Assembly: GCF_051201665.1 (NCBI RefSeq)
Contig: NZ_CP179210.1
Location: forward strand, 2,294,001-2,358,000
Length of the DNA: 64,000 nucleotides
Direction: 5' to 3'
DNA from: Psychrobium sp051201665
GTDB taxonomy: Bacteria > Pseudomonadota > Gammaproteobacteria > Enterobacterales > Psychrobiaceae
Numbering within the stretch: the first letter of the stretch is position 1; every line of letters starts with the position of its first letter. Of this stretch, positions 28,362 to 36,361 are shown one piece after another. Made by a program: the position numbers and the translations under genes. A model generated the notes under the pieces. The model saw only the letters and a program-made list of their open reading frames with translations. It was not told where the DNA came from and searched no databases.

Positions 28362-29906
28362 GTAACTACTCAGCACTTCAAAGCTAGTGTTTTAAATTAA
28401 TTGAAAAATAAAAAATGATCGACTTGCTTGATCATTCTGAGCCGTTATTCTATGGGTCTCTCTATTCAGTAGTTTGAGCAATGAAAATAAGCGGCATCGA
28501 TATTGAAAAAAATATCGACAACATAAAAAAGCAAATCGAGACGGATAAAACATTGTCCCCATCAATACGTGCCGCTATCGATTTATTGTTGCTTATCGTC
28601 ACTTTATTGTCCCAACGGTTAGGCCTTAACAGTCGAAATAGCAGTAAACCACCATCATCAGATCCTAATCGGAAAAAGAAGCCTAACGCTAATAGTTCAA
28701 ATGCATCGGGTGGGCAACTCGGTCATAAAGGAACAACTTTACCGCTTGATGAACGACCTGATATCAACCATAAAATAGTTCTTGATAGAACGCTATTACC
28801 ACCAGGAAGTTATACCGATATGGGGGTGGAAACCCGTCAGGTAGTGGATATAGAGTTTAAGCGCGTCGTAACTCAATACCAAGCCCAAATTCTTGAAAAC
28901 GAATTTGGTAAGCGATTCGTTGCTCCATTTCCAACGGGGGTTAATAGTCGAATTCAATATGGTAATGGGCTAAAGGCTCACGCGGTTTACTTGTCTCAAT
29001 ATCAGCTACTCCCTTACGAGCGTATTCGTGAATATTTTACCGACCAACTTAACATTCCACTGAGTAGTGGCAGTCTGTACAACTTCATTAATACAGCTTA
29101 CCGTCATCTCGATGAGACGAATGCGCTTGAATTCATCAAGGAAAGTTTGAAGAATGAATCAGTGCTTCATGCTGATGAAACAGGCATTAACATTAACGGT
29201 CAACGTCAATGGTTACACAATGCATCATCATTAAAATGGACCTATCTATCGGCTCATGAGAAACGAGGTTGTGATGCCATCAATGCCATTGGAATACTAC
29301 CCGACTTCACTGGTGTGATGTGTCATGAACACTGGAAGCCGTACTATCGTTATGATTGTCAACATGCTTTATGCAATGCTCATCATCTGCGAGAACTCAC
29401 ACGTGCATACGAACAGGATGGCAAGAGCTGGGCTGAAACGATGCGTATTTTTTTAATAGAGCTTAATCAGGAAGTTGAAGATAGCGGTGGAGTGATTAGC
29501 GACAAAAGACAATTAATGAGTCGCCTTCAATATCGAGATATTTTAAAAGAGGGTGAACACGAAAGCCCTCCGCCAGCGATAATCGTCGGGAAACGTGGAC
29601 GCCCTAAGAAATCAAAATCGCGCAATTTATTAGAGCGATTACAGAGTTACGAAGATGATGTACTCAGATTTATGGTGGATAAAATTGTGCCTTTCACGAA
29701 CAATCAGGGTGAAAATGATTTGAGAATGGTGAAAGTTCAGCAAAAGATATCGGGCTGCTTTAGAAGCAAGCATGGTTCCGTCATGTTTTTTGGCCTTAGA
29801 AGCTACCTGTCAAGTTGTAAAAAACAAGGAGTCAGTGCGTCTACTGCTTTGTCATTATTATTAAACGGAGCACTACCAAATATCTTCCCCCCTGCTGAGT
29901 AGTTAC
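28362..29906 (+). mobile_element. IS66-family insertion sequence, single-gene type
   Basis: A 1545-bp element with perfect fourteen-base inverted ends (GTAACTACTCAGCA / TGCTGAGTAGTTAC). It is bracketed by an exact 8-bp duplication, GTTTCATC, the duplication length typical of IS66. It carries only the transposase and lacks the accessory TnpA/TnpB genes of classical IS66, as in the ISBst12-type subgroup. It inserted into an older transposase remnant. Confidence 0.95.
28481..29902 (+). CDS. IS66-family transposase
   Basis: A 473-residue IS66 transposase. An N-terminal coiled region is followed by SRNSSKPPSSDPNRKKKP, a hallmark of the family. The catalytic core includes LHADETGININGQRQWLH and CNAHHLRELTRAYEQDGKSW, and the C-terminus has FTNNQGENDLRMVKVQQKIS and GCFRSKHGS. 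The frame is intact. The stop codon overlaps the right inverted repeat of the element. Confidence 0.95.
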   Translation: MKISGIDIEKNIDNIKKQIETDKTLSPSIRAAIDLLLLIVTLLSQRLGLNSRNSSKPPSSDPNRKKKPNANSSNASGGQLGHKGTTLPLDERPDINHKIVLDRTLLPPGSYTDMGVETRQVVDIEFKRVVTQYQAQILENEFGKRFVAPFPTGVNSRIQYGNGLKAHAVYLSQYQLLPYERIREYFTDQLNIPLSSGSLYNFINTAYRHLDETNALEFIKESLKNESVLHADETGININGQRQWLHNASSLKWTYLSAHEKRGCDAINAIGILPDFTGVMCHEHWKPYYRYDCQHALCNAHHLRELTRAYEQDGKSWAETMRIFLIELNQEVEDSGGVISDKRQLMSRLQYRDILKEGEHESPPPAIIVGKRGRPKKSKSRNLLERLQSYEDDVLRFMVDKIVPFTNNQGENDLRMVKVQQKISGCFRSKHGSVMFFGLRSYLSSCKKQGVSASTALSLLLNGALPNIFPPAE

Positions 29907-30117
29907 GTTTCATCTATGAATACCAGAACCAGCGGTTTATCAAAGCCCGACAAATCGAGACGATTATCCACAATATGAGCTAGTGCATATTCAAACGTGC
30001 CGGGCATAATTTGTTCGGAAAAATCAACGGGAATGAATTTGTTTTGACAGGATAAGTCTGGTTTGCATCTTGTTATGGGAAAGTGGCCATCTCGTTTGCT
30101 CGCAACGGATAATAACC
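29907..30117 (-). pseudogene. N-terminal fragment of an IS1182-like transposase
   Basis: Translation of the minus strand gives FIPVDFSEQIMPGTFEYAL followed by HIVDNRLDLSGFD, the usual N-terminus of IS1182/IS5-related transposases. The homology ends shortly after, and the joined sequence across the IS66 insertion reads into a stop, so the gene was already a fragment before IS66 inserted at GTTTCATC. There is no catalytic domain. Confidence 0.65.
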
Positions 30118-30177
30118 ATTAGTTCACAGACCAGATCACCGTTCAAGCTTAATTATTGAACAACGATGCTAAAACTA

Positions 30178-30203
30178 AAAAAGAACGTAAAAACGTTCTT
30201 TTT
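30178..30203. terminator. Terminator-like hairpin upstream of parDE
   Basis: AAAAAGAACGT and ACGTTCTTTTT pair across an AAAA loop with T residues following. It probably belonged to a gene lost in this rearranged area; no gene now ends next to it. Confidence 0.6.
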
Positions 30204-30234
30204 GATAAATTCTACAGCCTCAACGCCTCAATAA

Positions 30235-30298
30235 GAGGAAATTTATAGCTGGCTAAAATGTTGAACGCAGTGAAAACAGCCAGCTGTAAATTTTCCTG
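30235..30298. repeat. Long inverted repeat upstream of parDE
   Basis: A left arm GAGGAAATTTATAGCTGGCT and a right arm AGCCAGCTGTAAATTTTCCT form a near-perfect stem of about 19 pairs with a 23-base loop. It precedes the toxin-antitoxin promoter and may be the end of an old element or a structured recombination site. I see no integrase core motifs (GTTRRRY) around it. Confidence 0.5.
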
Positions 30299-30332
30299 CT
30301 TAATTGACTTGTTATATTTTTTATACCACAAT

Positions 30333-30346
30333 CCAATATATATTGG
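30333..30346. promoter_or_regulatory. Palindrome CCAATATATATTGG, candidate ParD operator
   Basis: A perfect fourteen-base palindrome 20 bases before the parD start. Antitoxins of the ParD type usually repress their own operon by binding a palindrome at the promoter, so this is the best candidate; binding is inferred. Confidence 0.5.
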
Positions 30347-30365
30347 TATTTATGAGGTTTACATT

Positions 30366-30605
30366 ATGGCGAAAAATACAAGCGTAACATTGGGCGATCA
30401 TTTTGATCAATTTATAAACCAACAACTTAACACTGGTCGTTATGGCTCAGCAAGTGAAATTGTTAGAGCGGGATTAAGAGCTTTAGAAGATCAAGAAGCT
30501 AAACTATTAAATTTACGCAATATGCTAATCCAAGGCGAACAAAGCGGCATTTCTGATTACAGTTATGACAGTTTATTAGCTGAGTTAGATAACGATAACC
30601 ATTAA
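30366..30605 (+). CDS. parD: ParD-type antitoxin
   Basis: A 79-residue antitoxin starting MAKNTSVTLGDHFDQFINQQ. The ATG at 30366 is chosen because GAGG lies eight bases upstream and the N-terminus fits the ribbon-helix-helix ParD/CC2985 family; the longer frame upstream is non-coding leader. It continues GRYGSASEIVRAGLRALEDQE, the family signature. The C-terminal tail should wrap the toxin. Its stop overlaps the toxin start as TAATG. Location between insertion sequences suggests horizontal arrival. Confidence 0.93.
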   Translation: MAKNTSVTLGDHFDQFINQQLNTGRYGSASEIVRAGLRALEDQEAKLLNLRNMLIQGEQSGISDYSYDSLLAELDNDNH

Positions 30606-30898
30606 TGAGTCAGTTTCTATTATCTTCGACAGCCAAATCAGATTTAATTAAAATAGCTAAATATACCCAATTAACTTGGGGCAAGGCTCAGCGAAATGAT
30701 TATTTAAAAATATTAGATAATACGTTTAAATTATTAGCCACTGAACCAGAGTTAGGTATTAATTGCGATTATATTAGAGAAGGTTACAACAAGTACCCTC
30801 AAGCTAGCCATGTGATCTATTACAAAGAGCATAAAGCTAATCAAATTTTGATAGTGCGTATATTGCATAAAAGCATGGATGTTAACTCCGCACTCTAG
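30605..30898 (+). CDS. parE: ParE-type toxin
   Basis: A 97-residue RelE/ParE-fold toxin with DLIKIAKYTQLTWGKAQRNDY at the start and VIYYKEHKANQILIVRILHK at the end, the common ParE pattern. Classical ParE toxins block DNA gyrase, but the target of this one cannot be told from sequence. Translation is coupled to parD by a one-base overlap. The frame is complete. Confidence 0.93.
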   Translation: MSQFLLSSTAKSDLIKIAKYTQLTWGKAQRNDYLKILDNTFKLLATEPELGINCDYIREGYNKYPQASHVIYYKEHKANQILIVRILHKSMDVNSAL

Positions 30899-31077
30899 AA
30901 AAATAAAAACAATCTAATATATAAAACTAATTAGCACAAGTACTTAAAGCACACTGGCATTAATTTTAGCTTTTTTTATGTATAAATCTAATGCAAATGC
31001 CGCAAGTTTCGCCCTAACTATTAAACTGTGCAAATGAGGCGCTGTTCCAAAATACTGTTGTCACCCGTAAGCCGCGA

Positions 31078-32209
31078 CTAATTATCTAGCTTGGCGTTAC
31101 TTTCCCTGAACCACGCAAGATAATTAGATAAATACTTCGTTGCCACACCTTTCATTTTTCCGTTAATCCAGCCTTTAAAGTTAGCTATCGCGCCATTCAC
31201 CGTTTGGATATGGTACACCTCATCTATTACTCTGATTTCACCGTTGATTAACCGCTTATGGTCACCATGTTTTTGTTTGGCAATTGCCACATAGGGCCAA
31301 CAACCATCGCTGCATAATACCAATTGCATTAAATATTTGCCCACTTGTACTTGTTAAAATTAACTAAAATGGCGTTGCTCTCAATCCTAATAGCCAGCTA
31401 TTAGTCAATCGAGCGCCTTGTTTTAGCTGATTTTCTCTACGCACAACAAGATCACTTACTTAATGTAATTGGTATAATACCGAGTGTTCAGTGATATTTT
31501 CAGCTAAATTCGCTGCTATTTCTGCCGTTGTATCAGCCGCTAACATAGGGTTAATCATATGGTTGCTGCGATCTATCGATAAAAGAACGGCAACTTGACC
31601 ATCCTTGGTTCGTTTATCGATGCCGCCCCCTCGTTTTCTGGGCTGACGTTGCTCCGCTAAAGTGTTCGAACCTTTTTCTGAGTAAGCTAGAAAAAACTCA
31701 TCAACTTCAATAATTCCCGATAGCTTATCGTCATTTTTACCCGCTTGAGCAACCAGAAAACGATGTCGCCATAAGAAAGCCGTTTTAAGGTTAATACCAC
31801 AAACCTCGGCAGCTTCTCTTAGGGGTAATTTTAATTGCATACAACGGGCATAATCTTCCCACAGATGAGGTTTATGTAATCGAGCGAATGGTGTCTTAGT
31901 CTTGTTGTTAAAGGTTTTATGACAACCTTTACAGCGGTATCTCTGTATCGCACCTGATTTCCCCCACTTTTTCAATTGAGTGGATTCGCAATGAGGGCAT
32001 TGTGGGGATAGGTCAAAAAGAGGCTGAATAATTTCATCGGTACTGATTTCAGCCTCTAGGGCTTGAATTGACTGATGAACTATCTCTCTTTGCGCTGGAG
32101 TCATCGAGGAACGTTGTTTCGTTATCCGGTTAAGCTTACTTACAAATGATTTAGTATTGATTACCAATGCCTTCAATAAGTTAATCTCACTATTGAGTAT
32201 AGACAACAA
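31078..32209 (-). pseudogene. IS1595-family transposase broken by a MITE
   Basis: The N-terminal part carries a zinc ribbon (CPHCESTQLKKWG ... YRCKGCHKTF) and the start of the DDE-type domain (IIEVDEFFLAYSEKG). The C-terminal part resumes at LCSDGCWPYVAIAKQKHGDH and ends near YLSNYLAWFRE. Between them lies the MITE at 31319-31473. Removing it with one ATAAT copy restores the frame exactly (EHSV joined to LCSDG), so this is the only lesion seen and it is recent. Confidence 0.93.
31319..31473 (+). mobile_element. MITE-like repeat, variant A (155 bp), inside the IS1595 transposase
   Basis: Inverted ends ACCAATTGC / GTAATTGGT with a perfect 5-bp duplication ATAAT on both sides. It differs from the copies at 26142 and 43505 by a single base in the right terminal repeat, as judged by eye. 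Because the host gene is otherwise intact, it gives the clearest definition of the element ends. Confidence 0.95.
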
Positions 32210-32226
32210 TTAGCTACAACAGCGCC

Positions 32227-32614
32227 GCAAATGAACAGTGTTTATTTTATTAATAATCGTCACTATTTGTCATTTAAATTAGCGAGATAACACAACTCGA
32301 CAATTAATTTTTCTGTACCAATACACCCAGACTCATAAAACTAACCAATCCTCTAATTTCATAATTTTAGTCGGCAAATCCCAGTGTTCTTTTGCTAGAT
32401 GTGTAATCCGCTTATTTGATTCTTAATCTAGATTTTTAGCCAGTATTTTAACAAACCTAATAAAAGATGATTCGGCTAATTCAGGGGATCAACTAACAAT
32501 TCGCCCCAAACGCCCACCAGTCAAATAATTTCAGATACATGTCACCTATTGGTCACCTTTTTTAAAACGGAATTATGCACAGTAGTGTCTCTTTTTATGA
32601 TTGAGAAATAACGG
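32227..32614. other. Gene-free stretch between IS1595 and the DUF5916 remnant
   Basis: After the 8-bp duplication, this AT-rich region shows no open frame with family resemblance, no tRNA-like fold and no clear terminator. It probably holds the old promoter region of the DUF5916 gene; no confident promoter boxes were found. Confidence 0.5.
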
Positions 32615-33847
32615 ATGAAACGTAAAAATAAAACACTCATTTTTTTAATGGCGACGCTAGCGACTTTTAGTGTAACAGCGCAAAACGATGTCGTCATTGA
32701 TGGGACGATTGATTCGATTGAGTGGCAAGGTGCGCAGATATTTGATGATTTCAAACTGAGCTATCCTAATACCGGTGATAAACCTAAATACCCTACGACG
32801 ACTTATCTGAAAACAGATGATAAGGGTATTTATATCGCCTTTAAGAACTTCCAGCCGGAGCGCTCACGAAAATACAGCGGGCATGATCATCGCACCAGTG
32901 CCGACTTTATACCAATTTGATTAAGTTTGTGATCTTGTTTTGCGAAGGAAAAACAAATGAAGGCAAGGCGCTTGATTGAGCAATAGCTGGCTATTGGGAT
33001 TGAAAGCAACGCAACATTCATTTTATTTTAACCAGCAAAAGTGGGCAATAACTTTGTCAACTTGGTATTAATATGGTTTTTATCGATTTTAATAATGACG
33101 GTGATACAACCTATGAATTTGTAGCAACACTTGGTGGCGGTACGATGGATGGCACCTATAGTCGCGGTAATCAATCTAATAGAGATTGGGATGGCGACTA
33201 GCAGGTACGCGTTAGTGAGCAAGGCGATTATTGGTATGGCGAATTTTTCATTGCATTGACAACGGCGAGTTATCAGAACCAAGCAGGAGAATACAGAGAG
33301 ATTGACGTTTATTTTCAGCGCTTCAATGTTATCGATAGCCAAGCGTCTTCATATCCTGACACCAGTCGCAGTAGAAAAAAAGTTTATCTATAAATTTTCA
33401 CCAATAATAGTGAATAGTACACAAGAACAAGCGCCTACTTCACCAATAGTTTTGATTTAATTGATGACAGTAACGAAACAAACGTTGGGTTAGATTTAAC
33501 GTGGAAGCCTAGCGAAAACCAGCATCTCATCGCAACCATCAGACCCGGTTTTGTGCAATTAGAGCCAGATGATTTAATTGTTAATTACAGTGCCGTTGAA
33601 ACATTGCGCACCGATAAACGGCGATTCAATCAACTAGTAGAGCGCATATATATCCATCTAATGACGTCTTCTAACCAACAGTTCAAAAATCAATGGGGGA
33701 CTGTTCCAATTTAAATCCAGAATAAATATTTTCTATGAACATAACAAATTTGATGGCAATGAATTTCGTGAAGAATATACCTTGATTGAATTAATCAAAT
33801 TATCGCTTAAATACCGATTTAATAAAGAAATTGTTATATTTTCTTAA
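32615..33847 (+). pseudogene. Decayed DUF5916 / CBM9-type outer-membrane protein gene
   Basis: The first frame starts with a signal peptide (MKRKNKTLIFLMATLATF then SVTAQ) and a CBM9-like module (VVIDGTIDSIEWQGAQIFDD). It runs into a variant-B MITE at 32911. Beyond it, coding similarity continues (VFIDFNNDGD, then NVGLDLTWKPSENQHLIATI, VNYSAVETLRTDKR), matching DUF5916 beta-barrel proteins, but with in-frame stops, one a likely Trp-to-TAG change near 33200. A final short strand ends at 33847. An intact DUF5916 protein is much longer, so a large internal part is also missing. The gene is clearly dead. Confidence 0.8.
32911..33066 (-). mobile_element. MITE-like repeat, variant B (156 bp), inside the DUF5916 remnant
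   Basis: Ends ACCAATTTGA and TCAACTTGGT with the AATAGCTGGCTATT core shared by all variants. Internal sequence is clearly related to, but diverged from, variant A. The flanks (TTTAT and ATTAA) do not form a clean duplication, so it is older than the variant A copies. The pseudogene frame resumes just after it. Confidence 0.88.
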
Positions 33848-33963
33848 CGCCTAATGATTTAGTGTTATTCACATTTAAATTTTAATACTTTATTGTTTGT
33901 AATATATAGATTTTTATGGGTGCTTCTTGCATCCCTTACTTTGGAAATGTGAAGGAAGGCGAC

Positions 33964-36204
33964 ATGGAAACAACTGACGACTCGCTCAAATCGAAGGTCT
34001 TGAAAAGCGATGTTAAGATAAGCACCCAATCGAACGCCGAGCATTCAGATATCGAATTGGATAAGGCATCAAAAGCAACTTCAGCACCGACACGCAGAGT
34101 CACAGATGAAGACGACTTTACCCCTAATTCTAAACATATTTATTTTGTTGAAGAAGACACCCATCGGGTTTTAGAAAATCTTGCTGAGCTTAAAACACAG
34201 ATCTACCCTGTTCACGACAAGTTTACGGTGGAAGATCAAATCAATGCACAATTCCCGTCTGTTTGTTTGGTGGGTTTAGGGCGTTGTGGTTCAAATGTAT
34301 CGCTCGATTTAGCAAATCTTGTTTATAACGCACGTAATTATTACCTTAATGATTTTCAAAAATCAGAAGCCAATACGAAGAAAAATCAAAAATCTTCATC
34401 AGCAACTCGCTGGATAAAGCGCAATATTGGTTTTAACAAAACCCATGATAAACGCGCTGCTTTCTTGATTGAGCCCTTTGTTATCTTGGGGGATTTAGAT
34501 CAAGATATCGACGGTCGTGTCCGTTATTCCTACATGGATGAGAAAGACAGCTTGGTTGATGGCTATTCCAAGATGAAGATCATGGATTTGTCGGAAGTTC
34601 ATGCCGGTGGTTCTGGTAATGCCCCTGTATTAGGTCAGTACTTAGCAAAAATTATTTTAAATAAAGGCGCTGAGCGCTTTTTAAATAAAGATTGGAAAGC
34701 CATTCATTCTTACATGATTGACTCTTGTGGTATTAAAGCCAATCAGTCTCGTTTGTTCTTTTATATTTTCAGTGCTGGTGGTGGTACAGGATCTGGCATG
34801 GCGTCAGAATTTGGCTTGGCGCAGCAATATGCTTATATGAGCAAGACACTCCACACTGAAAAACGTATCAAGAAACGTGAATCCCATGAACATGACGGCG
34901 ATTCGTTTGTATTTGAGCCAATCTTTAGTAGTGGTATTTGTATTCTGCCAAACATTGCTTGTCAGTCGGTAGAAATATCTGAAGCGCTGCATATTAATGC
35001 GGGTCGTTTACTGTGTAAGTATCTGTCAGAAGAATGGGACTTCTCATATAATCTCGATCGCATTGAAGATGACGAGAACATCTCTATTGTCGACCGATTA
35101 AGACCATGGAACTCGATGATGTTAATTTCTAATGACATCATGCGTTATGCCGAAGAAGCCGATGGTGGCGACATGCAAAATGTCGATGTGAACACCATGG
35201 AAAAATACGCCAACCAATATATTTCTCAGCAAATTTTTAACATCTTAACCGCGCAAGCGGTGACTAAAGATTACGATCAAGATTATTTCCGTAGTGCTGG
35301 CGTTGATATTAGTGAGACGATTCGTTTGGATGCCAATGATCTATTCATGAGTTTGGCGGGTCCTGTCACTATCGCTTATGCGGAATCAACGGTTAAAAAA
35401 ACAGCGCCAATTATTGATGGTCGTCAACCTGGGCCAAGCGAGTTAGTGGAATTAGACATTGATGATTTATTTTTCCGCTCGATTGATTTACCACACTTTA
35501 ATAAAGATACACGTGCAATTGAAGGCGTGAGTTTATTGCCGATGGAAGCTGATCGCTACCGTGAGCTGCTAACAGCATGCCGTGCGAACAATTTTGATAC
35601 CAGCAAATTAAAAGATGTGTTGTTCTTTAATAAGTGTTCGTCAGTCGTGTCGATTATTTCATTGCCAAAAGATTATAAACTGTCGTATATGGACCTTAAT
35701 CGTCTGAAGACTCATCTTAATAGCTTGTTCCCTAACACGACCCTTAAGCGTTATGCCTTAGTTATTGGCGCGTCAGAGAACATTTCATTAACGACCTTGG
35801 TGGCGAAAAGCCCTTGTTTGAGTGATGATTTCTTAACGCTGATTGTGTCTTATGTGAAGCGTTGTTTTGCAAAAGAAGAGTATTGCTTTAATGACAAGTT
35901 TGACGAAATATTCTTAAACATGATTACTGCTGACAACTTCAACGAAGAAGAACTCGATAACATGATTTCTGAATTCGAAAATCCAGCGAAGATTTTAGAC
36001 ACCAACTGGCATGCTATTAAACCGATGTACGAGAAGAAGTATCGCGAAATTCTTGGCAATGATGAAAAGCGCTTTGTCTCGATTAATGATATTCGACTCA
36101 GCGCAGAAAATGTTAAGCGTGCGATCAAATATTTACGAGAGATCTATCGATATCGCGTGAGTAAGACGAAATTGATTTCTCTAAATCAAGCGCCCAAAAA
36201 ATAA
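33964..36204 (+). CDS. Tubulin/FtsZ-superfamily GTPase-like protein
   Basis: A 746-residue protein from the ATG at 33964, which follows AAGGAAGG; an ATG 48 bases upstream lacks a ribosome site. Numbering here counts from that upstream ATG. After a polar, probably disordered N-terminus (to about 110), the nucleotide fold begins with VCLVGLGRCGSN (116-127) and has the tubulin signature SAGGGTGSG (286-294). A nucleotide-contact candidate is ANQYISQQIFN near 432, and a T7-like loop RLDAND with Asp472 and Asp475 gives the DxxD of the GTPase-activating loop, though the first Asn of NxDxxD is Arg. A roughly 60-residue insert with HDGDS lies after the signature. It is far longer than FtsZ (about 380) and belongs to a divergent FtsZ-like group. 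No transmembrane segment is visible. It stands alone between a dead DUF5916 gene and a terminator before fadE. Polymerisation and function are unknown. Confidence 0.85.
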   Translation: METTDDSLKSKVLKSDVKISTQSNAEHSDIELDKASKATSAPTRRVTDEDDFTPNSKHIYFVEEDTHRVLENLAELKTQIYPVHDKFTVEDQINAQFPSVCLVGLGRCGSNVSLDLANLVYNARNYYLNDFQKSEANTKKNQKSSSATRWIKRNIGFNKTHDKRAAFLIEPFVILGDLDQDIDGRVRYSYMDEKDSLVDGYSKMKIMDLSEVHAGGSGNAPVLGQYLAKIILNKGAERFLNKDWKAIHSYMIDSCGIKANQSRLFFYIFSAGGGTGSGMASEFGLAQQYAYMSKTLHTEKRIKKRESHEHDGDSFVFEPIFSSGICILPNIACQSVEISEALHINAGRLLCKYLSEEWDFSYNLDRIEDDENISIVDRLRPWNSMMLISNDIMRYAEEADGGDMQNVDVNTMEKYANQYISQQIFNILTAQAVTKDYDQDYFRSAGVDISETIRLDANDLFMSLAGPVTIAYAESTVKKTAPIIDGRQPGPSELVELDIDDLFFRSIDLPHFNKDTRAIEGVSLLPMEADRYRELLTACRANNFDTSKLKDVLFFNKCSSVVSIISLPKDYKLSYMDLNRLKTHLNSLFPNTTLKRYALVIGASENISLTTLVAKSPCLSDDFLTLIVSYVKRCFAKEEYCFNDKFDEIFLNMITADNFNEEELDNMISEFENPAKILDTNWHAIKPMYEKKYREILGNDEKRFVSINDIRLSAENVKRAIKYLREIYRYRVSKTKLISLNQAPKK

Positions 36205-36224
36205 TAAATCGCTCGTAAGAAATT

Positions 36225-36259
36225 AAGCCCAACAAGCCTTTCGGCGTGTTGGGCTTTTT
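36225..36259 (+). terminator. Terminator after the tubulin-like gene
   Basis: AAGCCCAACA (36225-36234) pairs with TGTTGGGCTT (36247-36256), with an inner GCC/GGC pairing and a run of five T residues. It separates the tubulin-like gene from fadE. Confidence 0.92.
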
Positions 36260-36270
36260 AATTTTGTACT

Positions 36271-36328
36271 TTGTTCGATTAAAACTAGTGTTTTACATTT
36301 TAGATCGGTTAAACTGGTAGGACGAGTT
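36271..36328 (+). promoter_or_regulatory. fadE promoter with FadR-like operator
   Basis: TTGTTC (36271-36276) and TACATT (36294-36299) form a sigma70-like promoter with a 17-base spacer. Just downstream, AACTGGTAGGACGAGTT (36312-36328) matches the FadR consensus ACTGGTCCGAC-N-TGTT at most positions. Placement over the transcription start fits repression of fadE by FadR in the absence of long-chain acyl-CoA, as in E. coli. Binding is inferred. Confidence 0.55.
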
Positions 36329-36361
36329 ACTAAAAAGTGTAACATCTATAGGAGAATCTAC

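Larger units (their letters stand above)
31038..32226 (-). mobile_element. IS1595-family insertion sequence, interrupted by a MITE
   Basis: The ends are imperfect 25-base inverted repeats beginning GGCGCTGTT and closing with TGTTGTC. Both sides carry the identical 8-bp duplication GCAAATGA, which is typical of IS1595. The element is 1189 bp, or about 1029 bp without the MITE and its duplication. The transposase is split, so the copy is inactive unless complemented. Confidence 0.93.

Noticed and set aside
31038..31062. A possible integron attC site near the parDE genes
   Set aside because: The matching sequence is the left inverted repeat of the IS1595 element with an 8-bp duplication; no GTTRRRY core pair was found.
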